Positions 1 through 10,900 of a stretch of DNA of 64,000 nucleotides are shown in pieces. The notes beneath the pieces are model-generated. The model was not told where the DNA came from. It made no database searches and was given only the letters and a program-made list of their open reading frames with translations. Origin of the DNA: Pisaster brevispinus. Lineage: Eukaryota; Echinodermata; Asteroidea; Forcipulatida; Asteriidae. Both the position numbers and the translations under genes were made by a program. Position 1 is the first letter of the stretch. Each line of letters opens with the position of its first letter. The DNA is taken from assembly GCA_023634235.1 (NCBI GenBank), contig JAMKCF010000004.1, positions 5,249,202 to 5,313,201 on the forward strand, read 5' to 3'.

Positions 1-1680
1 CGCCAAGACAATTTTGCATGACCACACTCTTCACTTGTGTCTCTCGACCTTTCCCTATAGAGGGAGGCTAAATCTTTAACAGAGAGTTTACTTAATCAAT
101 TATAATAATCCCACTTCCGACACCATTTGTGGCGGGCACAGACCGTTATCCAGTCTGTGATTATTAACTCGGACCCTTTCCCTTGCTAGCTCAAGTTAAA
201 GTCACTAAGCGGTCTTAAGGCTGAGTGGCGAGATTCGTTTGGGAGGAAGTATACCGCCCGATTATAAAAGATTGTAAACCTCTCTGTCAGAGTACACACA
301 ATTCCCTAAAATAATCACACAGATAGGACACAGTTTAACAGTGACCTTAACCTCAAAAGTAATTTATTGTCATTCACCTTCAACTCCAGAAGTTGGGCAA
401 AATAACCTAGACTGTAAGCACTTAGAATATGAGACCCCAAATTATCTACAAGTCATGTAAACAAGTACTACTACACCTAGCAATACTCAATACCAGTAAA
501 AGGCAACACATACACAGAGCACCACGCCGCAGTTGCACGCCTAGCCCAGCGCAACCCAGCTGTCTTAGGCCTTGAGCACACAGCTCGGTCCCGGCAACAA
601 CACACGACCCGCTCCGCTACACAGCCCTCCCGGAATACAGTAGTTGTCTGCCTCGCACACTGCGACGGCAACCATCGGGTCGTTGCACTTAACCCAGTTC
701 AACTACACTGCAGTACAGCTAGCTCCGGCTGATCGTCTTGTGTATTTATCACGACGATCGCCTGCACGCGCACAGCCTTAAACAACGCTGCCTAAAATGC
801 ACAAATTGATGAACAACTCTCAAATACTTACTGAATTTACTGCACAGAATTTCTGGAACAAGTCCCTGTCTGCAACCCAAAACAGCAGCTTTTATCACGC
901 TTTCCTGAAAGCCATGTGCACGCCCAAACAGCGCACAATATCTTATATAAACTTAACTAACTTCTTTAAAGTTACGGGCAACTAGCCCAACTGAACTACA
1001 ACTACCGCACAAATCAGAGTTCACCTGACTTCTCGTGGCGCGAACTTGCGCCTTGCACCAACCCTATTGGTGCAAGCCAAACACATGACTAATGACGTCG
1101 TTCACACATCACATGCGACGTCACATGACTAAACACCCTCATGCAATTCCATCACAGTATTCAAAAATACTCGAATAAATATTTAAAGTCTCTCAGCCTC
1201 TTGAGGAAAACCAATCAGATATATTTTTAGACAATTTATTAAACTTCAGATTTCTTTCCAATTTTTGGTAGCTCAGCCGTTTGGAGTTTTTGCTAATTAC
1301 CCTAGAAAAAAACCACACCCAAAAATGTGTTTTTTTCCCAAACCGACTCGCTGCCAGTTTCCATGAGGCATTCATCCCATTCTCAAGCAAAATAGTACCA
1401 ACTTTAAAACCTAAATATATCAAATTCCCTCAAAAGTTGAAGCACAGAGCCCCTATAGGTTGTGATACGTTGTTATAATTACACAATCTATATTGTGACC
1501 CACCAAAACGTTATTATTCAAAAGATTTTGAGGGCCTACAACTTATGTTAATCACGCATGAATTTTGGCCTATTTAGTGTGGTGCACCTAAAGGATGCAT
1601 TACAAGAGACAATCATCCACCAAGCCTCATGAATAAAATGTATACTCATTCACAACTTGTTTGTAAATCAGAGAAACAGT
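1..1680. other. no gene seen; GC-richer upstream segment
   Basis: Only short, unconvincing open frames. Bases 480-780 and 1010-1130 are relatively CpG-rich and contain GACGTC motifs (1095, 1119); they could be promoter-like or part of an old LTR. No terminal repeat or coding signal supports either reading. Confidence 0.4.
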
Positions 1681-1685
1681 ACGTG

Positions 1686-1850
1686 CCATGGCCCGGGGCC
1701 GAGGGGCTAGAGCACTAGGCACAAGCTCTGAGTGTTGGTCGGAGTCCCGGTTGGGTGGCACTTGTGTCCCCAAGTTTAAGATATTGTATTATTGCTTTGT
1801 CTTTTCGGATGGGACGTTTTACGTCTCGCCGTTTCCACGAAGGGACTGGC
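1686..1850 (+). mobile_element. degenerate tRNA-Leu/Ser-like SINE
   Basis: CATGGCCCGGGGCCGAGGGG, GGAGTCCCGGTTGGGTGGCA, CTTGTGTCCCCAAGTTTAAG and TTTTCGGATGGGACGTTTTA follow the family order with many changes. Confidence 0.5.
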
Positions 1851-2187
1851 ATATTAAAAAACACTTGTTTTTGTTTTTGTTTTACATTTTTCAGTCTTTT
1901 TCACTTCTTGCCTTTTTATTCAAGACCATTCCGAACTGCTGCTAAATCAAAAGTTAGTATACTTAATTTCTTAATTACATGTATAAGTAAGTGGGCACTC
2001 ATCCAAACATTTTTTTTTTTGGCGTTTTCACGAGGATGGGCATCCCCATAACAATGGGCAAAATACATTGTATAGCAATGGACGGGCAGCGTCGCATTAT
2101 TTTGCAGTTTCACATGAGACGGGCTCGTCAGCGTGCGCGTGTGATCATGTGACATGCGTGCCTTTTAATTCACATCAGACAAGGCCA

Positions 2188-2387
2188 GGGCCCAATTGCA
2201 TAGAGCTGCTGAAGCAAAACATTTAAAGCAGCTATTAGCACAACAAAATTTTGCTTACCAGAATAAAGTTACCGGCCAAAATAGTATGTCACGTGTACAA
2301 TCTGTGACTGGTATCACTGCTTAGCAGAACATTTTAAAGCACAATTTTCTGCTTAATTTTCGCCTCTATGAAATTGAAATTGGGCCC
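2188..2387. mobile_element. MITE, GGGCCCAATTTCATAGAGC family
   Basis: Begins GGGCCCAATTGCATAGAGCT and ends with the inverse, TTGAAATTGGGCCC; the inner part has GCTTACCAGAATAAAGTTAC. About 200 bp, no coding capacity, non-autonomous DNA transposon. Confidence 0.8.
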
Positions 2388-3189
2388 TGATTATTGTTTA
2401 AAAAAAGGGCTCTACTTAGGGGGTAAGCAGCATTTTTGAGTAAAAGTTGGTAACCCATATTCATCCAACTAACCTATTTTTGAATACAAAAATTGGGGAT
2501 ACCATGCAAGATTTTTAGATTAAAGGTGTCTTATTTGACAAAATTAATAAAAACAATTGAAAAAAAACACTGAAAAAAGATTGTTTGACCCATTGGGACA
2601 AGTAGATCAAAAAATGAAGTTATATAAGTGTAAATACTAATTAAAGGTGCATTTTCTACAGAATAATTAAAAGTGTTTTAGATTGTGAAAATCAAGCAAC
2701 AATTTAAAGTGTTTCAGTTTGTTGTCACAAAATATATGCAATAAATTAACCACATAGGGAAAAAGGTTTTATGAAGTAATTAAGCTCTTTTCCCCGTGCT
2801 TAAAGAGACAGTACGGGAAAAAAACAATTAAATAATGGTACACAACACATTGAACTTCAATTGAATTATTTGTATAAAAAAAACAGCAACTCATTACTTC
2901 CAAAAAATACCTTAAGTACTTATTGGTCCCTCTGTCAGTGCAATTTAATTGCAGATCAACACACTTTGACTTGCTCTTCTTAGCGTGAAGTAAATGTATG
3001 GTGTGAATGTGTTAAATAGGCCTGTTCCGCCCCATAAAAACTCTGGTACCAATAGTGTAACAACATAGCGTTGGTAACAGGACACCCGACGGTATCCTGA
3101 CTAAGTCTTTAGAGAAGTACAGCAGAACTTGACTATTTTTGCATTGTAAAGTACTGTCGTCTGCGAGGTTTTCTCGGGTTGTTTTGAAA

Positions 3190-3273
3190 GTGGTTGTTCT
3201 GATAAACTGTGGAAGAACTCGTGGTTGTTCTGATAAACTTAATGTGAAAGAACTCGTGGTTGTTCTGATAAAC
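3190..3273 (+). repeat. tandem repeat TGGTTGTTCTGATAAACT, three copies
   Basis: GTGGTTGTTCTGATAAACT at 3191, 3221 and 3257, with GAAGAACTC/GAAAGAACTC between. Confidence 0.85.
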
Positions 3274-3705
3274 TCTCATGTTTGAAATTGTGAAGAGTAT
3301 TGCTAGTGGTTTCGGTTGAAACTCGAAACCAGAATTAACTGAGAGAATTGGGGCATTGAATATTCCGGATCTTCCTTTTACATGACATGTCAAAATAAAA
3401 AAAATGACATTTGTTTTGCCAATTTAAATTTGTGAATTCTTTTTGAGGAAAAATAACTTAAAATTGTGAATTTATCTTGAAGAAGTTTTGAAGACATTTT
3501 GATTGAGAACTTAAGCGAGTTGGTTAATGCTCAAGTTTAAAGTGAAGTGAAGGATTTTTACTTGTAGCCCAAGTTATAATATAGACACTTGAGGAAGTTG
3601 GTGGAGTTTAAAAGCAAAGTTTATTGTTCTTTATTTATTTCCATTGAAGATGGTGATTTGAAGTGAAGTTCAGAACGTTTGAGATTTAAAGCTTTGCGAT
3701 TTGGT

Positions 3706-3775
3706 GAAAAGGAAAATGAAAAGGCGACGGAAAAAATGAAAACGCGACGGTAAAAAACGAAAAGGCGACGGAATT
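3706..3775 (+). repeat. short tandem repeat AAAAGGCGACGG
   Basis: Three units of GAAAA(G/C)GCGACGG in a purine-rich stretch. Confidence 0.7.
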
Positions 3776-4739
3776 GGTTTTTTTCCAAAGGAGTGGCACG
3801 GAACACCATACTCTGGCCTAGTCTCTATTACCCAAAACGTTCAGTCAGAACAGAATAGTCATTGACTGTCATGCATTGTTCAATTAACAAGGAACCGTGG
3901 TGAGGGGTGCTGCATGGGTACGTTTCTCTCGCCGTTGACCTCACGATTCCCGACCGAACTAGATTCCCTGCGTGACAACTGACTGACTGCATTGACCGCA
4001 CACAAGGTTACACTGGCTGACTACTGCAGTGTCTGAACTGCTGCACCTCGCGGCTCTTTTATAGGAGCCGGCAGTTGCTGGCGCGGCACCCTCTATGTTG
4101 AGTAATTTGCACTATTATCATTGCCCCTCATCCTCAGTGTGTGACCTTATCCATGGAGTATCATTCAAAACAAATAAGGTCCCCTGCATTTTTTATACTT
4201 TGGGATTACTGAAAATAACTTGGAAATAAGTTTGCGCCCTCCACGGGAAAAAAATGGTTCCGTCCCTGTACACCGAAATCCCTGGCAAAACACAAACCGT
4301 TTACGTCACAACTGGCCGGTGGTGTCGCCTGAATTTTATGAAATCTTCATATTATTCTTGGGTCATGGTGGAAGGGTATTGGATGCTGGTGTGTGTTGAG
4401 AAAACATGACGATGGAAATTAATCTACTTCTCCAAAGACCAAAAACATTCATAGTGCACCTTTAATCAATTAATTTCTCATTTACACACGAGCTATGCGT
4501 TGAACGATCTAGTCTTAGTCCAGGGCGTTGTTGTTCATTATCAATCGACTATCGCGAGTCACACTATCCACAAAACATGCATAACAAGAACATCGGACTG
4601 TAGAGGGCGCTTACAATAACGTATTGAACTAAGACCATCGTCGATCAAGCGTCTACGTCACGTCACCGGTGTTTACGTTTTCTGTTTTCATCACGTGATC
4701 AGTGAAACAGCTTGTCAAATGACACAACAATCAACAACC

Positions 4740-4768
4740 GGCCCTGTGTGCTGGTTGAAGATGGCGGC
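4740..4768 (+). promoter_or_regulatory. YY1-like motif over the eIF4E3 start codon
   Basis: AAGATGGCGGC at 4758-4768 matches the known YY1 core that often sits just downstream of transcription starts and overlaps the initiator ATG. A palindromic E-box TCACGTGA lies about 70 bases upstream. No TATA box is clear. Binding is inference. Confidence 0.4.
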
Positions 4769-4915
4769 ATCAGAGGTTGGCGTTATGCGAGACACAGATC
4801 TTGGTATGTTCTCCGACACCTCGGAAGATGTCCAGTTCGATTCTATTCCCTCCACAGCGGACCTGGAGAACACAGGGGTCCCCCTCAACACGCCCTGGAC
4901 GTTTTGGCTTGACAG
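4761..4915 (+). CDS. EIF4E3: eIF4E3 coding exon 1
   Basis: Codes for residues 1-51 plus two bases of Arg52. The first 40 residues are acidic and poorly conserved; the eIF4E fold begins at PLNTPWTFWLDR. The donor is GACAG|GTCTGA. The open frame continues upstream past 4719, so the 5' UTR is not closed by an in-frame stop near the chosen ATG. Confidence 0.92.
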
Positions 4916-7900
4916 GTCTGATGTTTGTTAACAATTCACGTTTTTCTGAAACTTGTTTGTTTGTTGTGTGTGTGTGAAACTTGATTAAAAATGGACAACG
5001 TTTCCGTGTTAAACGTTTACCCTAGCTAGCTACTGAACGGATCTATCTTTTTAAGAAAATCATCCAACAAATAGTTCTATTCTAGTGTAAGTGCGGGCAA
5101 TCATAGGAATAAGTTGATTAATTCATTAGTACACAACGTACGTTGTTAATGGTTGTCACTTTCCACTGTCAGACTGTGATTATGAATAAAAAAATTATAT
5201 AGAGAAAATAAAGAGGAGTGTCACTCACTGTCAGCTGATGATGATCAGGGCCCAATTTCATTAAGCTGTTGTTAAGCATAAAATACTGCTTAGCAATTGT
5301 CTATGCTAAGCATAAAATGAGAGGGGTACCAGTCATAACAATGTAAACTTTATCTAGTTGCGATGATCATAACCCTCCATCCTCCCGATGGTCGCAGACC
5401 GTCGGGAGGATGGAGGGTTACGATCATCGCAACTAAACTTTATCATGGTATTTTGGCGGGTAACCAGTTTCTGCTAAGCAATATTTTTCTGTGCTTAGCA
5501 AGTTTTTGTGCTTACAGGTTTTATGAAATTGGGCCCAGGTCAGCTGATCATAACGTATTATCGTTGACAATAGTTCAACTAAGTTAGCCCGAACTCTGTC
5601 TAGTTGACAATAGTTAGTTGACTAGGCTCTAGTCGACTAGTATTTGCAACCAGCCTACCGGGCATGGTCGCATCGCTGGTTAGCTGTTTTCATAGAACAG
5701 TGCAGAGGGGACCAGTTATAAGAAAATTATAACGTACGTTGAGTCGCCGATCATGTTGACATGACATGACTGGAGTCGTTTGCACTACAACTTGTGTGCG
5801 CATGTCCTAAGTACGTCATTATTAACAACCACTCATTAACCATTATTGGTCCTTGCGCAAACTTGGCCACTGGCACTGTACTACTATATAGCCACAGTTC
5901 AAGGGGCCAATCTCATAATCATAGAGCTGCTTAACGGCCGATTTTGTGCTTACTGTATGAATTTCAATTTCATTGCGCTGCTAACCGTAAGCGCACAAAA
6001 AAGGTATGCCAACCTTCTGGGCTTACTGTATGAAAAGGAGTGACGTAACAATGCAAATCCATGGTGAATGCGCAAGCTCTGGCCGCCTAATTTTCTTGTT
6101 AAACTGTGGAATACACTTGCGCTTAGGCAAATTTTTCTGCTATAGTTAGCACGAAAATTTGCTTACCACTAATTTTACCTAGTATTCATTCTCTGATTGA
6201 TACTTCTGGCTGACACCAAAGCAATTTATGTTTTTATTCTGCAGGTCTGTTCCAGGTTCTACTGCTGCTGAAGTGGAGGCTAATCTGCAGAACATTTATA
6301 AAGTTTCGACAGTTGAGGTGAGGGGAAATGTTTAGAGAGCAAATATTTGGGGAGATTTGTTTGACCTTCAGTAGTCTTTTACTTTCATACCATAGCGCAA
6401 ATCAGTTAGGCGCTAAACTCCACACTTTTACAGTGTCAAACTTAAATGATTTTCACATGGTAAAAGTGCAGCATTTTAAAGGAAAGTATACCTTTGGTTT
6501 TTTGAACCGTTAGATTGTTTTAATCCTATATAAATGTACACTAAAACTAACCTGTGAAAATTTCATTTCGAACGGTATAACAATTTTTGAGATATTGCCA
6601 AAAATTTGGAGCAATTTTGCCACGCAGGAAGAATTATCCATAACTGAAATACACATTCTGAGAAGCGTTTCATGCAGAAGCGTCTCTCAGTTTGAAATGT
6701 TTTTGAATCCCTCCCTCTAAAACAACATTCCATTGAATTATTTTTCAAAATGTTAGCTGCAGAGCTTTCTTTCCAAGTAAGTTTTTATGGTCAACATTTT
6801 TAGGGGGAGTAATTACCAAAGTTATACTCTCCCTTTAAAGCATAGCAAGTATGGACTGGAAATCCAATCTACATGTACATGCAGGGTGCCAGTCAAGTAT
6901 GGACTGGAAACCCAATTTACATGCAGGGTACCAGTCAAGTATGGACTGGAAACCCAATCTGCATGCAGAGTGCCAGTCAGGGATTTGAACTGGGCCTAAC
7001 TGAGTGCTTGGTGTGTGATAAGCACCGCAAACACGGTGCTTTCCCCCAAAAAAGTCCTGAAGCAAAACAAAAAAAGCCTATGCGTGCTACTCAGGTGGTA
7101 TTCAAGCCCACAACCCCCACCATTCTAGAGCAGGGCCCAATTTCATGGCTCTGCTTACCGTAAGCAAAGAATCGGCCCTTACGGAAGCAGGGAATTATTT
7201 GCTTACGTCAAGCGTATTTCACGGGCTCGCAGAGAATTTTTTCTTGTGGGCGTGCGTACTCCACGTTACTAGACATTCTTCGCTTACACAGCTAGCGCAG
7301 AAATTCGGCGCTTGCACAGTAAGCGGAGAATGGTGATCGCAAGCGCAGAATTCGGCGGTAAGCAGAGCCATGAAACTGGGCCCAGATGTCTTACCACTAG
7401 GTGACAAGAGGCCAGTTCAAATCCTATATTAGAAGGGCCAAATTTCATAGAGCTGCTTCAGAAAATATTGCTCATTAAACATTTGCTGCTAAGCAACCAT
7501 AAGCAGGGTACCAGTCACAGATTGTACATGTGACATGGTATTTTGGCCGGTAACCTTATTCTGGTGTCAGCATTATTTTGTTGGGCTCAGCTACTTTTTG
7601 TGCTTAAGCAGCTCTATGAAATTGGGCAACGGACTGGAATCACCCCAAATTACTTTGGTCCTTTTTCTTTCCAACTAAAGAAATTTTGTTTTAATTCCTA
7701 TCAGAGTTTCTGGGCGGTTTACAACAATATACCTGATGTTGACAAGCTTGCGTATCGATTCAGTTATCATCTCATGAGAAATGATGTAAAGCCAATGTGG
7801 TGAGTGACACAAGTCTTGTTTTATTTTGTTAACTTGTTTGTTTGTTTTTGTTTTTGATTGGGGATGGGTTCAGCAGTTAGTACCGTTTAGTTGTCTCCTT

Positions 7901-10900
7901 AACTGCTTGGGACTTTGATTTCTCAAATTTGTCCAAGTCTACCAGCAGGATTAATTTTCAGAATACCCTAAACAAGATTTTGCTTATTTGAGGACACCAT
8001 TGTCAAAATGGACTAAAGTAAATAAAGACAAGAAACGTTCTCATAAACTGAACTAGGGTTTACTTTTCTCTTTCAAGAAATTTGGAAGGAAAGCCCTCTA
8101 TTTTTCACCATGACAAAGCCTGCCCTTCGGCCGTAAGCCACATCTGATAATTGGTGATAATTGGCCACGGCCTGCTGGAAACGTGCACTTGTGCTGAGAA
8201 CAAATGCGAAACAACTGTGGCAGCTTGCCAATCTCTCATAATCAGGGTTTAACAGACGACCACAAACTTGTTGACCTTTTTCTTAAAATTTGATGCCAAA
8301 CTGCCTTTCCTTGGCAAACTGTAGAGCAGAGGGCTCCCTATACTGTAAATCACCTGTATTCGCTTGGCCCCACCAGTCTCATCCAAGATGGCTGGAATGG
8401 GCTGATGAGCTTGTACCAGTTCTTGTTCAGGTAGTGACGGATGATAGGACTAATTGTAAATGTTGCTGATTGGTGCAAGTACACATGATATGATTATGTA
8501 AACTGTAGTGAGCTCTCTTCTTTTTAAAACCAAAGTTGCAAGAAGAATAAAACTAATCAGGTAAAATAATTAATGCTGTGATCTTGCCCTATTTGTAGTA
8601 CAAGGCAAAGAATGACAATTTTTCAAATGGATACATAAAGCTACATTATTATTGATGGTGGTCAAATCTTTTGTTTACAGGAAAAGGTGACCTGGGGTTA
8701 GGCCAATTAGGCTTATTTATAAATGTGTCGCTTTCATTTTTTATTCCGGATTGAAGGAACAACAGTAATGTAGGGTTTCCATGTTGTCTTTACATTTAAC
8801 ACATTATTACATTTCTTTATCATCACATCTGAATGAAACATTTTGGGGAAAGTTTTTTTTTTTTTTAAGAAACTGAAGGGGCAACTCACAACTGACTGTT
8901 TCTGTTTCCATTCAGGGAGGATCCGTGCAATGCCAGCGGAGGTGACTGGAAATTCAAGATTCCAAAAGACCAGACCGTAAGAGAATGCCCTTGAGATCAT
9001 GCCATTGCTCCTCATAAAACCCTAAAGTCATGTATATAACTACACAATGTAAATTTTAAAATTCGTCCTTGACCACTTCATGTCAGATTTCTAAAAAATT
9101 TTTACTCTGTTCCTACCGGTGTTATTTTTTTTCCCGGATCTTTTTGGAGCTTCTTGAGTAATCGTTTTCCTTTGAAAATATCGATGCCACAATGAAACCC
9201 TGACTTGACAAAGGCAAGACGACATAGGCTCTTATAATTAGTTGCGGGATTTGATGTTGTCATGTGAGAAAATTGGGTAGGCACCCACTGTGATTTGCAG
9301 AACCTCAGCCACCAGCCGTGGTGGAAAAACTGCCATGGTTAGCTGGAATCTCGGAACGCTCGGACTCGAACACCTGTTCCTCGGCCTGCGGTATGTACGC
9401 AACACCACTTTTAACAACTGTACAGTTTTTGTGTTGCGTCTAGGTACCATACACAAAATTCTGTTGTTGAATGCCTCAATATAAAGTATGCATTTTTTTG
9501 GCCTCATTTTGATCTACCTGGCAATTGCCACGGCAGCTCTGCCAAGTTTGTCAAGATGCTGTTTTGATCCAGATTTGTGGACTGGCCCAGTCCCTCCGAG
9601 CGAGTCGATGTTGCGCCCTCTACCGGTGACTAATACAAAATCTTGCGTCGCCAATTAAGACTGTTCGGTCTACGAAAATCCTGGTATGCCAGAAAAAAAG
9701 ATCAAAGGTTTGGAATTGGGGATTACACGAGTATAACCAGTAAAGAGTGAACTTGAACAATGATTGCAGGGACTTTTGTGTCTTAACATGGCCTTCGGCA
9801 TTAAGTGGTCACAGGATGTCTTTTTAGATTTTCTTGTTTGGGTCTTTTCCTGTCAACAGGGAAAAGCATGGAAGGAGCTACTATTAGCAACAATAGGAGA
9901 ACGGTTCTCAGACTGCATCTCACCAGGTAATTTCAAGCCCAAAGATTGTTTTCATTGTATTAACAATACTTTCAAGGTGATAAAAGACTTTGTAAAATTG
10001 TCCATTAAACAAAAGCTTTCTGTAGTGTAAGAATGTGTGCATCACGCTTGAGTGGTCAATTAATGCGGTCACTAGAGGTTGTTTATGTCAAAACAATTCA
10101 GTAACGAAGAGGTTTTAGTAATGTGTGTGGGAACCTGTTCCCCAAAACGTTCAAATATGCACAATTAAAAGACAAGTTCACAAGTTTTTGCACAACATTG
10201 GTAAGACTAAAAATATAAATGTTAACAGATTTGCACATTAATTTTACACGGTATAAAGACGGTATTGTTTCTCTCCTGTGGGACTAGGCAGAGGGATCAC
10301 ACTGTTCACTGTTTACTTTCACTTGTTTGACTAAGTATTATTTTATAGATTGTATGTTTTCTGTGCATTTGCATTTTAATGATGGCTTTTTTATATAAAG
10401 TATTTAAATACAATTACATTTTTAAATTTTATATTGTACTTTTTAATGTGTAACTATTTTCTTAATAATATTGTGTAAAGCGCCTTAGAGCTTGTTTTTA
10501 CATGAATTCGGCGCTATATAAATATTGTTTTATTATTATGGTGAAAAACTTCCCATGAAATATTTCTGCTGGAAATGCTGTACGGAGAAATGAATAAAAC
10601 AATTAGTTTTGATCTCGCGAGTCCCAAAGCCGAATGTTTGAAAACAGTAAAAAGCATTATAAAGGTAGGGTTTTTTTCCCCCACTATTTTCTCATATCTT
10701 TGATGACAGATTGAGCGTAAACTCTTGTAGGTTCGTTATATCATGTATATGTTGGGTCACGTAAAGTGTGAATACTGTACTTTGTCGTGTGTGCTTAAGT
10801 GTTGCAGGTTTAAACCCCGAAAAAACTTTTTGATATTTATGCTGATGACAAAATTATTCGTCACCTTCAACAGAGGATGAGATATGCGGAGTAAGTGTCA

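Larger units (their letters stand above)
2388..4690. other. upstream region of eIF4E3, no gene seen
   Basis: AT-rich to about 3830 with the two tandem repeats listed separately. Then comes a more mixed-composition 3830-4110 with a TATA-like TTTTATAGGAG at about 4057. This second block looks promoter- or LTR-like but has no supporting ORF. Gene-proximal 4560-4760 is CpG-richer and is the likely eIF4E3 promoter. Confidence 0.4.

Noticed and set aside
3830..4110. LTR with TATA box
   Set aside because: No matching second LTR, no primer-binding site and no gag-pol frames in the window.
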